Positions 18,226 through 27,100 of a stretch of 64,000 bases of DNA are shown in pieces. The DNA lies in NCBI GenBank assembly GCA_963761015.1, contig CAVXFL010000020.1, positions 372,001 through 436,000 on the forward strand, given 5' to 3'. A program made the translations under genes and the position numbers. Position 1 is the stretch's first letter. The number at the start of each line of letters is the position of its first letter. The DNA is from CAVXFL01 sp963761015 (lineage in GTDB: Bacteria; Pseudomonadota; Alphaproteobacteria; Acetobacterales; Acetobacteraceae). The notes under the pieces are model-generated. The model did no database searches. It saw only the letters and a program-made list of their open reading frames with translations, and was not told the DNA's origin.

Positions 18226-20269
18226 GATCGGCCGTGCCGCGGGCTTCGGAGTGCGCCCGCAGTTCCGCTTCGCGCCGCCATTCGCGATGCCCCGGCAAGG
18301 TCGGGCGAGCGGCGCGTTCCGGCTTGGCGGCTTCCCGCCGGCCGGCGTGCGGAGCGATCTCGCGCTCGGCGGTGGAACTGCCGGTTCCCGTATAACCGCG
18401 CGCCGGCTGCAACGGGATGTCGAGCGAGGCTTCGACCGCCTCGAGGTTCTTGGTCACGGGGAACAACCCGAGCATCGGGCCGATCCGGGCAATGACGCGG
18501 CCCGCCGCCGGCGCGCTCACTTGCCCGGCGGTCGAGTAATAGCCGGTGCTTTTATCGCCGTGCGGCTCGTCCAGCATCATGTAGACGGCGTAGCGGGGCG
18601 CATACATCGGAAACACGCTGACGAACGCGCTGACGTTGGCGTGCCGCTTGTAGCCGTGGGCGCCGGTCTTCTCGGCGGTGCCCGTCTTGCCGCCCACGAA
18701 ATAGCCGGGGACGTCCGCCTTCTTGCCGTATCCTTCCGTCACCACGAGCCGCATCAGCTTGCGCATCACGTCCGATACGCCCTCGCGCATCAGCCGCGGC
18801 CCATGCTCCGTCACCTTGCTGTCGTCCTCGGCGAGCAGGGTAGGCCGGATCAGGATGCCGCCGTTGGCGATGGTGGCGACGCCGCGCACCACGTGCAGCG
18901 GCGAGACCGCGATGCCATGGCCGAAGCCGACCGTCATCACGGTCGCCTCCTTCCAGCGGGCAGCCGAAGGGATGATCGGCAGCCCGGCTTCCGGCAACTC
19001 GATCGGCACGCGCGCGAACATGCCCATCGCCCTGAGCCACGCGCGCTGGCGTTCGGCGCCGACCGTGAGCGCGATATGGGCGGCGCCGAGATTCGACGAG
19101 TAGGCAAGCACTTCCGGCAGGTATAGCCAGCGGTGCTTGCCGTGGAAATCGGTGATCGTGAAGCGGCCGATGTGGATCGGATGCGCCGCGTCGAATTGAT
19201 CCCACAGATGCGCGGTGCGGTAATTGAGCGCCATCGACGCGGTTTGCAGCTTGAACGTGCTGCCCGGTTCGTACATGCCCGTAACCGCGCGGTTGAAGCG
19301 ATCGGTGGGTGGCGCCGATCCGAAGGCGTTCGCGTCGTAGTCGGGCAGGCTCACCATGGCCAGCACCTCGCCGGTGCGCACGTCCATGACGATGCCGCAG
19401 GCGCCGATCGCCCGGAACTCCTGCTTGGCCTTGGACAGTTCGTCGCGCACGACGGCCTGAACGCGTACGTCGATCGAAAGGCGCAATGGGTCGGCATTGG
19501 TGGCGAGTCGGTGATCCATCGCCTTTTCGATGCCGGCGACCCCGTGCTCGTCGATGTCGACGCCGCCGAGAACCTGGGCCGCGACGCGGCCGAGCGGATA
19601 GTGCCGGCGCTCCGAGGGCTGGAAATAGATGCCCGGGATGCCGAGGTCGTTGATGCTCAATTCTTCGCGCGGCGAAAGGCGGCGCGCCAGGTACACGAAC
19701 GCGCGGCCGGAGGACAGCCGCTGGCGCATCTCCTTCTCGTCGAGGCGGGGCAGCGCGCGCTTCAACCGATGCGCGACCTGCACCGGGTCGATCATTTCGC
19801 GCGGATTGGCGTACATCTCCGCCGTGGGGAGCGAGATCGCGAGGATTTGCTCGTTGCGATCGACGATCATCGCCCGCCTGACGAGCGGCGGCGGCGGTTT
19901 GTCGAGTTGATCGGTGACGATCGGCAGCGCAATGATCGGCCGCGGCTTCATCGGCTGAACGATGGTCGCGTCGGCAAGCTTCAGCGCGACCGCCACGAAC
20001 AGCACGCCGAAGCCGAAGGCGGCCAGCGACAGCCGCCGCCGGGTTCGCTGCATCGCCGCCCGGCGGGCGAGGTCGGGCGCGGTGACGCGCACGTTCTCGA
20101 TGCGCGGCACGGCGCCCCGGCGCGGCGCGCCGGCGGTACGGTTGGGGATGCCGGACGCGCCCGGATCGGGGACCGGAAGGTTCGCGGCACGCCCGGGCGG
20201 CGGCTGGTCCGGCGGCGGCGGTTCGTTCTCGAACGGGTCCACCGGGTCGGGGGGCAGCGAGTCGCTCAT
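18212..20269 (-). CDS. ftsI: Septal peptidoglycan transpeptidase FtsI (PBP3)
   Basis: 685 aa class B penicillin-binding protein that cross-links septal wall with FtsW. A Pro-rich cytoplasmic tail of about 75 residues precedes one membrane anchor (LAAFGFGVLFVAVALKL, ~82-98), then a dimerisation domain and the transpeptidase: SxxK in EPGSTFKLQTA, SxN in AYSSNLGAAH and KTG in GGKTGTAEKTG. About 80 extra charged residues follow the catalytic domain, longer than most FtsI. The ATG overlaps the ftsL stop (ATGA). Confidence 0.95.
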   Translation of the reverse strand: MSDSLPPDPVDPFENEPPPPDQPPPGRAANLPVPDPGASGIPNRTAGAPRRGAVPRIENVRVTAPDLARRAAMQRTRRRLSLAAFGFGVLFVAVALKLADATIVQPMKPRPIIALPIVTDQLDKPPPPLVRRAMIVDRNEQILAISLPTAEMYANPREMIDPVQVAHRLKRALPRLDEKEMRQRLSSGRAFVYLARRLSPREELSINDLGIPGIYFQPSERRHYPLGRVAAQVLGGVDIDEHGVAGIEKAMDHRLATNADPLRLSIDVRVQAVVRDELSKAKQEFRAIGACGIVMDVRTGEVLAMVSLPDYDANAFGSAPPTDRFNRAVTGMYEPGSTFKLQTASMALNYRTAHLWDQFDAAHPIHIGRFTITDFHGKHRWLYLPEVLAYSSNLGAAHIALTVGAERQRAWLRAMGMFARVPIELPEAGLPIIPSAARWKEATVMTVGFGHGIAVSPLHVVRGVATIANGGILIRPTLLAEDDSKVTEHGPRLMREGVSDVMRKLMRLVVTEGYGKKADVPGYFVGGKTGTAEKTGAHGYKRHANVSAFVSVFPMYAPRYAVYMMLDEPHGDKSTGYYSTAGQVSAPAAGRVIARIGPMLGLFPVTKNLEAVEASLDIPLQPARGYTGTGSSTAEREIAPHAGRREAAKPERAARPTLPGHREWRREAELRAHSEARGTADLAVR

Positions 20270-21219
20270 CGCGATCGCGGCCAGGACGAGACGTCGGTGA
20301 CCGGGACCGGCGGCGCCACGGCGGCATGCACCCCGCCGAGCAGCGATCCGGTGAGCGGCGGCGTCCTTGGATACGGGCTCGCGGGGCGTTCGGGCGCGTA
20401 AGCCGCGACCGGCCGGATCAGGCGCGGTTGGTGTTCGGTGCGGGACACGCGCGCATGCGGCTCGGCAGCCGCCAGGACGGAGCGGACCGGCGGACGCGCA
20501 ACCGATGCGGTCGCAACAGCCCGCGTCCGCCGCGCCGGCAGTTCATGCTCGGCAACCCGCGTGGCGCGATGTCGCTCCATCGGCTCCCGACGCACGCCGG
20601 GATCGTGCCGCGCGGATCGGGCCTCGGTGGCGGCGGATTGGTGGCGGAGCCCATGCTCGCCCCGCTCATGCCGGGGCTCCACACGGTGCGCGGATACCAA
20701 CTGCACCGGCGGCTTCGCCGGCATGGACGGAGCGGCCACGGTGGGCGGCGGTTGACCGCTCCCGCGATCCTCCGACGAGGCGACCGCGGACGCAGCCGGG
20801 GCCGCCGGCAATGCTTCGGCAGGCTTGGCCCGGTCGGGGGCCGGCTCCGCCGGGCTCGCGGCATCGGCCTCCTTGGCCTGGTTCGGCGCCGGCGCCTGAT
20901 CGGTCGTCCCACCCGCCTGCGCGATGACCGGCTGCGGCGGGGGCAGGCGCTGGTCGAGGTCGGCGAGGGTGACGAACTGCGTCGGCGTGACCGGCTTCAG
21001 GGCGAGGAACCGGTCGCCCAACTGGGCCAGTCGCTCCGGACTGTTCAGCAGCGCCCATTCGGCCTGCAGAATGCCGACTTTCGCGCGCGTCGCCTCGATG
21101 TCCTTCAGCGTCCGCTCGATCTGGCGGTCGAGCATGAGCGTGCGATGCTTCGCCTGGTAGAGAAACAGTCCCGAGCCGCCGGCCAGCAGCGCGCAGATGC
21201 AGGTGACGGGTCGGATCAT
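20266..21219 (-). CDS. ftsL: FtsL-like divisome protein with long C-terminal extension
   Basis: 317 aa, against about 100-130 for usual FtsL. Residues 1-20 form one membrane segment (ICALLAGGSGLFLYQ), then residues about 22-75 form a coiled coil with the FtsL-like run ERTLKDIEATRAKVGILQAEWALLNSPERLAQLG. Position between rsmH and ftsI confirms the identity. The last 220 residues are a Pro/Ala-rich then His/Arg-rich low-complexity tail, presumably periplasmic, with no recognised domain. The stop overlaps the ftsI start and the start lies next to the rsmH stop (ATGA). Confidence 0.8.
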   Translation of the reverse strand: MIRPVTCICALLAGGSGLFLYQAKHRTLMLDRQIERTLKDIEATRAKVGILQAEWALLNSPERLAQLGDRFLALKPVTPTQFVTLADLDQRLPPPQPVIAQAGGTTDQAPAPNQAKEADAASPAEPAPDRAKPAEALPAAPAASAVASSEDRGSGQPPPTVAAPSMPAKPPVQLVSAHRVEPRHERGEHGLRHQSAATEARSARHDPGVRREPMERHRATRVAEHELPARRTRAVATASVARPPVRSVLAAAEPHARVSRTEHQPRLIRPVAAYAPERPASPYPRTPPLTGSLLGGVHAAVAPPVPVTDVSSWPRSR

Positions 21220-22199
21220 CTGGCGGCGTTCTCCCCGGCTGGCGTGAACGACTTCGCGCCGGCGGCGCTCTCGCGTTGGATGGCCCGCAGCCGGGCGCTG
21301 CGGGCGCGCGGATTGGCGGCGATCTCGGCCTCGCCGGGCCTGACCGGCTTTGGCGTGAGCAGCCTGTAAGCGCTGACGGTCGGCACGGAGCCGCCAGCCA
21401 GCCGGCTCGGATCGTGGCGCGAGGGTGCAGGCTGGCGTCCGGCGGCGGCCTGCATGAAGCGCTTCACGATGCGGTCCTCGAGCGAATGGAACGCGACCAC
21501 CACCAGCCGCCCGCCCGGCGCGAGCAGCCGCGCCGCCTGGTCGAGTCCCCGCTCGATCTCACCCAACTCGTCGTTCACGCGGATGCGCAGCGCCTGGAAG
21601 CTGCGGGTCGCCGGGTGGATGCCAGAGGCGTCCGGCGGCACCACCGAGCGCACGATCGCGGCAAGCCGCGCGGTGGTGAGGATCGGGGACGCCGCGCGCG
21701 CGGCGACGATGGCGCGGGCGATGCGCCGCGCCCGGCGTTCCTCGCCGAATGCGAACAGGAGATCGGCCAACTCCGCCTCTGGCAGACGGTTGACCAGATC
21801 CGCCGCCGTCGGCCCCTCGCGTCCCATGCGCATGTCCAGCGGACCGTCGGCGCGGAAACTGAACCCGCGCGCCGGATCGTCGAGCTGAAAGGACGAAACC
21901 CCGAAATCCAGCACCACGCCGTCGAGCGCGCGGACACCGGCACCGGCGAGCAGCGGGAGCATGTCGCCGAAGCAGCCCTCGATCAGGTGCAGCCGGCCAG
22001 GGAAGCGCGCGGCCAGCGCGGCGCCGCGGGCGATGGCATCGGGATCGCGGTCGATCGCCCAGACGGTGCAGGAGGCGGCTTGCAGGATCGCCGCGCTATA
22101 GCCGCCGCCGCCGAACGTGCCGTCGGCATAGCGTCCGCCGTCGCGCGGGGCGAGCGTGCGCAGCACCTCGGTCAGCATGACAGGGTGGTGGCCGCTCAT
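21216..22199 (-). CDS. rsmH: 16S rRNA (cytosine1402-N4)-methyltransferase RsmH (MraW)
   Basis: 327 aa SAM-dependent methyltransferase acting on C1402 in the ribosomal P site. Seen are HHPVMLTEVLRTLAP, the SAM loop DGTFGGGGYSAAIL, VLDFGVSSFQLDDPARGFSFRADGPLDMRM, TRSFQALRIRVNDELGEIERGL and VVVAFHSLEDRIVKRFM. ATG 22199 is chosen because it overlaps the mraZ stop (ATGA) and matches the family start; upstream in-frame codons would add 31 residues. Confidence 0.96.
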   Translation of the reverse strand: MSGHHPVMLTEVLRTLAPRDGGRYADGTFGGGGYSAAILQAASCTVWAIDRDPDAIARGAALAARFPGRLHLIEGCFGDMLPLLAGAGVRALDGVVLDFGVSSFQLDDPARGFSFRADGPLDMRMGREGPTAADLVNRLPEAELADLLFAFGEERRARRIARAIVAARAASPILTTARLAAIVRSVVPPDASGIHPATRSFQALRIRVNDELGEIERGLDQAARLLAPGGRLVVVAFHSLEDRIVKRFMQAAAGRQPAPSRHDPSRLAGGSVPTVSAYRLLTPKPVRPGEAEIAANPRARSARLRAIQRESAAGAKSFTPAGENAAR

Positions 22200-22684
22200 G
22201 CCGCCTCCCGCGCGCCGGGCAGGGTCAGCCGGTGCTCGCGCGCCCGCTCGCGGGCTTCGCGCCGGCGGCGCTCGGCGGCTTGCGGTTCCCAAATCTGGAA
22301 AATGCGGCCGAGCCCCATGAACACCACGCTGTCGGACAGGCCGGCATGGGCGGCGAGGTGCTCGGGCAGGACGATTCGGCCCTCGCGATCGGTCTCCACC
22401 GGAAACGCGTCCGCGTAGAGCGCGGCGGCGAGGTCGTCATGCGCCTCGCTGAAAACGTCGAGCCGCTGCAGCGGCGCCGCCAGGTCGTGGAAGGCGGCGG
22501 CGGGCCAGGCCTCGATGCAGGCGTGCTTGTGCGAGGGGCGCAGCACGAGGGAAGCGCTGGCTTCGCCGTTGCCGTTGCCGTTGCCGTTACCCAGGGCGCG
22601 CAGCGCCGCGCGGAACGGGGCAGGCACGGAGACGCGGCCCTTGGCGTCCAATCTGTTCTGGTGGGTGCCCATGAATTGGGTCAT
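22196..22684 (-). CDS. mraZ: Transcriptional regulator MraZ
   Basis: 162 aa AbrB-like protein, first gene of the dcw cluster, and in other bacteria a repressor of its own promoter. Two SpoVT-AbrB repeats are seen: FMGTHQNRLDAKGRVSVPAPFR at the N-terminus and FPVETDREGRIVLPEHLAAHAGL in the second half. A Gly-Asn tandem (four GN units, residues about 33-40) interrupts the first repeat. The expected DNA target, TGGG boxes every 10 bp, lies 110 bp upstream. Confidence 0.93.
   Translation of the reverse strand: MTQFMGTHQNRLDAKGRVSVPAPFRAALRALGNGNGNGNGEASASLVLRPSHKHACIEAWPAAAFHDLAAPLQRLDVFSEAHDDLAAALYADAFPVETDREGRIVLPEHLAAHAGLSDSVVFMGLGRIFQIWEPQAAERRRREARERAREHRLTLPGAREAA
22566..22592. repeat. 6-bp microsatellite inside mraZ encoding Gly-Asn repeats
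   Basis: The unit CCGTTG (read on +) is repeated about four times, ending in a variant, and codes for consecutive Gly-Asn pairs in a surface-loop position of the first AbrB-like repeat. Units of 6 bp keep the reading frame when their number changes. Coordinates are accurate to a few bases. Confidence 0.7.
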
Positions 22685-22792
22685 CCGGCCAGGGCCGCCC
22701 TCCCCAGGTCAAAGCGCCGGTTTCGGCGCATGCGCTGCGATGAACGGAGGCGGTGCCCTCCGGCTGTGGTGCCCCAGCAGGGCCCCCTCTCG

Positions 22793-22836
22793 TGGGAGAG
22801 CGTGGGATAGCATGGGCAACCATGGGCGTCAAAGGG
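22793..22836 (+). promoter_or_regulatory. MraZ operator: TGGG boxes at 10-bp spacing
   Basis: TGGG begins at 22793, 22803, 22813 and 22823, with a degenerate fifth copy (AGGG) at 22833. This is exactly the TGGGN-N5 direct-repeat pattern described for MraZ of Escherichia coli. The boxes read on the strand opposite to mraZ and overlap the predicted -10 and spacer of the dcw promoter, a layout that fits autorepression. Confidence 0.75.
22804..22832 (-). promoter_or_regulatory. Predicted dcw (mraZ) promoter
   Basis: On the - strand TTGACG (22832-22827) is followed after 17 bp by TATCCC (22809-22804), a good -35 and a weak -10. It lies 120 bp upstream of the mraZ ATG and inside the MraZ boxes. 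No other promoter-like pair is better in this gap. Confidence 0.45.
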
Positions 22837-22853
22837 AAACGTCCGGTTACAAC

Positions 22854-22904
22854 CGCGAATCGTCTGGTGTTTCTCGCGAATCGGCGGCGTTCCAGCGCGA
22901 ACCG
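22854..22904 (+). repeat. Three direct repeats CGCGAA(T/C)CG with 21-bp period, two with GANTC sites
   Basis: CGCGAATCG at 22854 and 22875 and CGCGAACCG at 22896 are spaced exactly 21 bp, two helical turns; a weaker match (CGCGTGACG) continues the period at 22917. The first two contain GAATC, the GANTC target of the cell-cycle methylase CcrM of alphaproteobacteria. They sit just upstream of the predicted dcw promoter in the 302-bp gap between rnpB and mraZ, which holds no gene. Confidence 0.55.
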
Positions 22905-22929
22905 CAACTTAACGATCGCGTGACGGAGT

Positions 22930-22949
22930 CGCGGAAAAATTGTTCCGCG
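22930..22949. repeat. Perfect 7-bp inverted repeat between rnpB and mraZ
   Basis: CGCGGAA at 22930-22936 pairs with TTCCGCG at 22943-22949 around an AT-rich 6-bp centre. In the rnpB direction the T bases lie in the loop and not after the stem, so a terminator role is uncertain; an operator is as likely. Confidence 0.3.
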
Positions 22950-22986
22950 GCGAGACACACGGGCCGACGGGGCGCGACGGGAAATC

Positions 22987-23431
22987 AGCCAGACGGCCTG
23001 TAAGCCGGATTCTGTACGCCCCAAGCGAGGCGCGACGGCCATTCCTCTGCGACGCGCCTCGCGGCGCGCCTGATGCGACCAACCCGGGCGGCGGGGCGGG
23101 AATGCCCATGCGTCACGCGAGCCGGGGAAGTGTCCCGATCCGCGCCGCCGGCCGCCCCTATTCGGTCTTGCTCCCGGCGGGGTTTGCCATGCCGCGACCG
23201 TTACCGGCCGCGCGGTGCGCTCTTACCGCACCATTTCACCCTTGCCCGCGGGGCGTTTTGCCTGGGGTCCCAAGCAGCGTGCTGCCGGGGGCCCCGCGCG
23301 GGCGGTATATTTTCTGTGGCACTTTCCCTGGGGTCGCCCCCGCCGGCCATTCGCCGGCACCGTATTCCCGTGGAGCCCGGACTTTCCTCCAACATCCTCA
23401 GGATGTCAGCGGCCGTCCGGCCGTCTGGCTC
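22987..23431 (-). ncRNA. rnpB: RNase P RNA, bacterial class A
   Basis: About 445 nt, the catalytic RNA that trims tRNA 5' ends. Read on the - strand it starts with a helix (GAGCCAGACGGC) that pairs with the 3' end (GCCGTCTGGCT). It carries the conserved 5' core GGAGGAAAGTCCGGGCTCC near 23385, the internal GAGCAAGACCGAATAGGG near 23160, and the 3' core CAGAATCCGGCTTACAG. These are class A hallmarks. Ends are set by the terminal helix and may be off by a few bases. Several short open frames inside it are not genes. Confidence 0.95.
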
Positions 23432-23522
23432 GGCAGCAGATAAGCGCGTCCGGCTGGCCGCTCAAGCGGCCGGATCGAACCGCGCATGATTGCGGCCGAT
23501 CCGATCGAGGTTGCCGCGGCCC

Positions 23523-24134
23523 TCAGATCAGGGAACCGCCGGCCAACAGCGCATAGATGGCGGCGGCGGCGCCGAGCAGCCCGCCGGCAACAAAGAGCCA
23601 GATCGCGCCGGTCACGATCGCAAGCCCGGTTACCACCACCCCGATTTGCAGCCCGCGCGCGCCCAGTTCGAGTTCCTCGTGACGCCGCAATTCGTGGTCG
23701 CGGATATGCTCCTCGGCGGTGGCGCGACTGCTCAGTTGTTGCATGCCGGTCTTCTTGCGCGGATCGGAGATCATCCGCGCGGCCTCGCTGCGGGCCTTGT
23801 CGATGCGCGCGCGGATCGCCGGATCGACATTTGCGCCGCCGAGGCTGGCCAGAATCTCGGCTTCCTGCGTCAGCACAACCCGCCGGGTCGATTTCGCCTG
23901 ATACTCCGACCAGATGTCGGCGGCCGAGACGTGATGGGCCAGATAGGCCGTTTGCGCGTCGTTGGCGCTCATCTCCACGATCACCGCGATGGCGGCAAGA
24001 ACGGCGATCAGGATCGCTGCACGCTTGTGCCAAGACAGTTCCGCGCGCTCGCGCCGCTCAGCTTTTTCCAGATTGTCCTGCGCCAACTCGACATTGTCCA
24101 CGGAACGCGCCTCCTGCTTACCGGGGCGGGTCAA
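23523..24134 (-). CDS. DUF4337 family membrane protein
   Basis: 203 aa. A charged N-terminal helix (LEKAERRERAELSWHKR) leads into a membrane segment near residues 40-58. A soluble, partly helical section contains the DUF4337-like SEYQAKSTRRVVLTQEAEILA, and the C-terminus holds two close hydrophobic stretches (residues about 163-200). The family has no established function. It lies alone between rnpB and the giant glycan protein, same strand, with no sign of operon coupling. The start may instead be the GTG at residue 12. Confidence 0.75.
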   Translation of the reverse strand: MTRPGKQEARSVDNVELAQDNLEKAERRERAELSWHKRAAILIAVLAAIAVIVEMSANDAQTAYLAHHVSAADIWSEYQAKSTRRVVLTQEAEILASLGGANVDPAIRARIDKARSEAARMISDPRKKTGMQQLSSRATAEEHIRDHELRRHEELELGARGLQIGVVVTGLAIVTGAIWLFVAGGLLGAAAAIYALLAGGSLI

Positions 24135-24194
24135 TGCGCGAAGCCGGCCGAAATGGGAAGGCTTTTGGCGTGGACCGAGAGGCGCGGCCGCGGG

Positions 24195-27100
24195 TCAGGC
24201 GAAAGCGCCGGCACGAAGCTCCTCGGTCAGCCGCCGGAGATACGCCTTCTGGCGCCGGCGCAACTCCTCGGCGCCCCCGAGCCGCCGGGCGGCGACGCGA
24301 TGAACGCGGCGGATTTCATCAATGTGCCGCTCCGGATCGAGCTGGCGCGTCACGCTGGCAACGTGACGCCGATGCACGTTCAGGGGCGCCGCCACGTAGG
24401 CGACGCTGGCGGCGGCCTGCTCCGTGAGCACTTCGAGATAAAGCCGCCAGTCGCCGGCCATGCGGTAGCTCGCCAGTTCGGCCTCGCACCGCCGCAGCGC
24501 ATCCAGTAGCGGTTGCCGCCGCCACACCGCCGAACTGACGTTCAGGATGAGATTGCGCTCGGCGAGAAAACGTTGCGCGAAGCCACCGGCGAGGAACACG
24601 TCGTCGCGCGCCAGCGTTCCGGCACCGGCCGATTGGGCGAAGTATTCCCGATAGCTGGGCCAAACCGGCCTGTCGTCCTCGTCAACCGAGCGGCTGTCGC
24701 TGAACGCGAGCACCGGATCGACGGCGAGCGAAAGCGCCTCGGCCAGCCGTTCCAGGAATTGCGGATCGGCTGCATCGTCGGCCTCGGCGATCCAAAGAAA
24801 GTCGCCGCGCGCCAACTCGGCCGCGCGCCGCCATTGCCGGAACACCGAGCCGCTATTGGCGTCGTTGCGGACGACGACGAGATCGCGCCGCCATTCCGCC
24901 GCCGTGGCCTCGGCTACCGCCACGCTGTCGTCGCTCGACGCATCGTCCAGCAGCAGAACCTCGCAAACCGGGTAGGTCTGCGCGAAGATCGAGGCGAGCC
25001 GCGCGCGCAGGTAGCGGGCGTAGTTGTAATTCGTAACCGCCACCGAAATGCGCAGCAGCCGCGGCTGCGCTAAACGCAGCAAATCTCCCGCGTAATCACC
25101 GAAATCGAAATGCTCGCGCGCGATGGCGCCCAGCCGCGCGCGATCGGATGCTTCGTCCGCGCCGCGCGCTCGCGCAACCACGCCGCGCGCCATGGCGTCG
25201 GCATCGCCCAGCCCGACCACTTGGCCGGCGCGATGGGCGCGAAGCATGTCGGGAATGCCGCCAGCCCCCTCGAACGCAATCGTCGGCGTGCCGGCCGACA
25301 GTGCTTCCAAGACGACGGTCGGAAACGCATCCTCGCGCGAGGTCAGCAACAGGACGTCGGCGGCCGAAAGCCAATCCGCCGCGTCGTCGCGGAAGCCGAG
25401 CAGATGGAACGTGCCGCTCGCTTCCGCGGCCGTGATTTCGTGGCCGAGATAGGCTCGCAGCAACGGATCGATATCGCCGATCCAGAGCAGACGCGCGTTC
25501 CGGCTTCGCCGGCGGACGGCGCGCCAGACTTGCAGAAACAGATCGAACCCCTTGCGCAGATCGGCATAACCGATGCCGATGGCCAGGACCGCCTCGGCAG
25601 GGATCCCGAGTTGCCCGCGCAGCTTCGTCCGCGCCGTCGCCGAGAACCGCACCTCCTTGTAGCTGCCCTGCGGCCGAATCACCGCGCGCTCGGGCGCGAA
25701 CGGGATCAGCTCCGCGAATTTGTCGCGCACGTAACTCGAGGCGAAGACCAAGTGGCGGGCGGCTTGCGTGCCCTCGCGTGCGCCGGCCAGCAGCTTCTTT
25801 TCGGCGATGATGCTGGGCAGCTCATGCAGCAGCAGCGTGCAGTCGATTCCCAGCCGGGCCAGAAGCGGACAAAGCCGCGCGGCGGCCGCCGTGTTGACGA
25901 TGGCCGGTCGTAACGCCTGCTCCTCGGCGATGCGGGCCAGCGCGCGTTCCACGGCCGGCTCGTCCCTGGCAACCGTGAGCGGCGCCACCTCGGCATACGC
26001 GGATTCGAGCGCGCCGCCCCCGAGCAACAGAAACTCGATTTTCACGCCATGCCGGCACGCCAGCCGCCGCCCGAGATGCAGCAACAGGTACTGCGCGCCG
26101 GCCGGAAACGCATCGTGCCCGACCAGCAACAGCCGCCCGACCGCGCTCCGCGGCGGAATCCCCGCGATCGCGCGTGCGGTGGCGTTGAGAAAGGCGCTGC
26201 CGAAATGGACATCGGGCTCCAGATAGGCGCCTTCCGCCCACTCGTTCCAGGCATTGATGCAGACGATGGGCGTGCCGAAGAACGGACGTGCCTCGGCCTG
26301 CCGCACCAGCCGATCCATCCAGGCCTGGTATTTCGCGGGAGTCGCTCCTTGCACCACTAGGCCGCTGCCTTGCCGGCGCGGATCGTTGTCCCAGCCCGGA
26401 ATGGCCGTCTTGATCAGCGGGAATTCCGCGGGTCTGGCGCCGAGCGATCGCTGGACCAGGGCGTCGTAGCCGTAAACTTGGCCGCTGAATTCCGGATCGA
26501 GGTAATGCAGCTTGTCGTTCTCGAGCGCCAATCCCTTGACGAGCTTGTGGGGCGGGAATTCGACGGCGCCATCGAGGCCGAAGGCCGCCGGATCGGCGTC
26601 GTCGAAGCTCTGCGCCATGACAAGCAGCGGGTTCTCGCCGTGGCCTTCGTCGAACAGTCGGCGCCAGCGCGCGATCGTGCCAGCCGCATCGGGAACGAGG
26701 CCCGGCCGGTAGAGGATCAGCAGAGGGCGCCCCGCGAGGCGGATATAGCGGCGGTCCGCAAAATGGCGGGCAAAGGTGGCGATCAGGGCCGGCTCGTCTT
26801 CCGGCCGGTAGTCCTGGGAAATCAGCACGTCCCGTTCCGAGCCGTCCCACCGCCGGCTCCAATTCTCGTTCGCCCACATCAGGCAGAACGGAAAATCGAG
26901 CGTGGTATCGGCGAGGAACGCTTCGAGTGGCCGGTCCAGCAGGCGCTTGCCGTTGAACCAGTAGAAATAGAACGCGAAGCCGTGCACGCCGGCACCACGC
27001 GCCAGTTCGATCTGGCGGCGCATGACCTCGGCGTTGTCGAGCGAATAATGACCCAGGTCGCGCGGAATGCGGGGTTGGTAATGACCGGCGAAACGCGGCA

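Noticed and set aside
22940..23489. Several short open frames over the RNase P RNA
   Set aside because: All lie inside rnpB, whose conserved helices explain the sequence.
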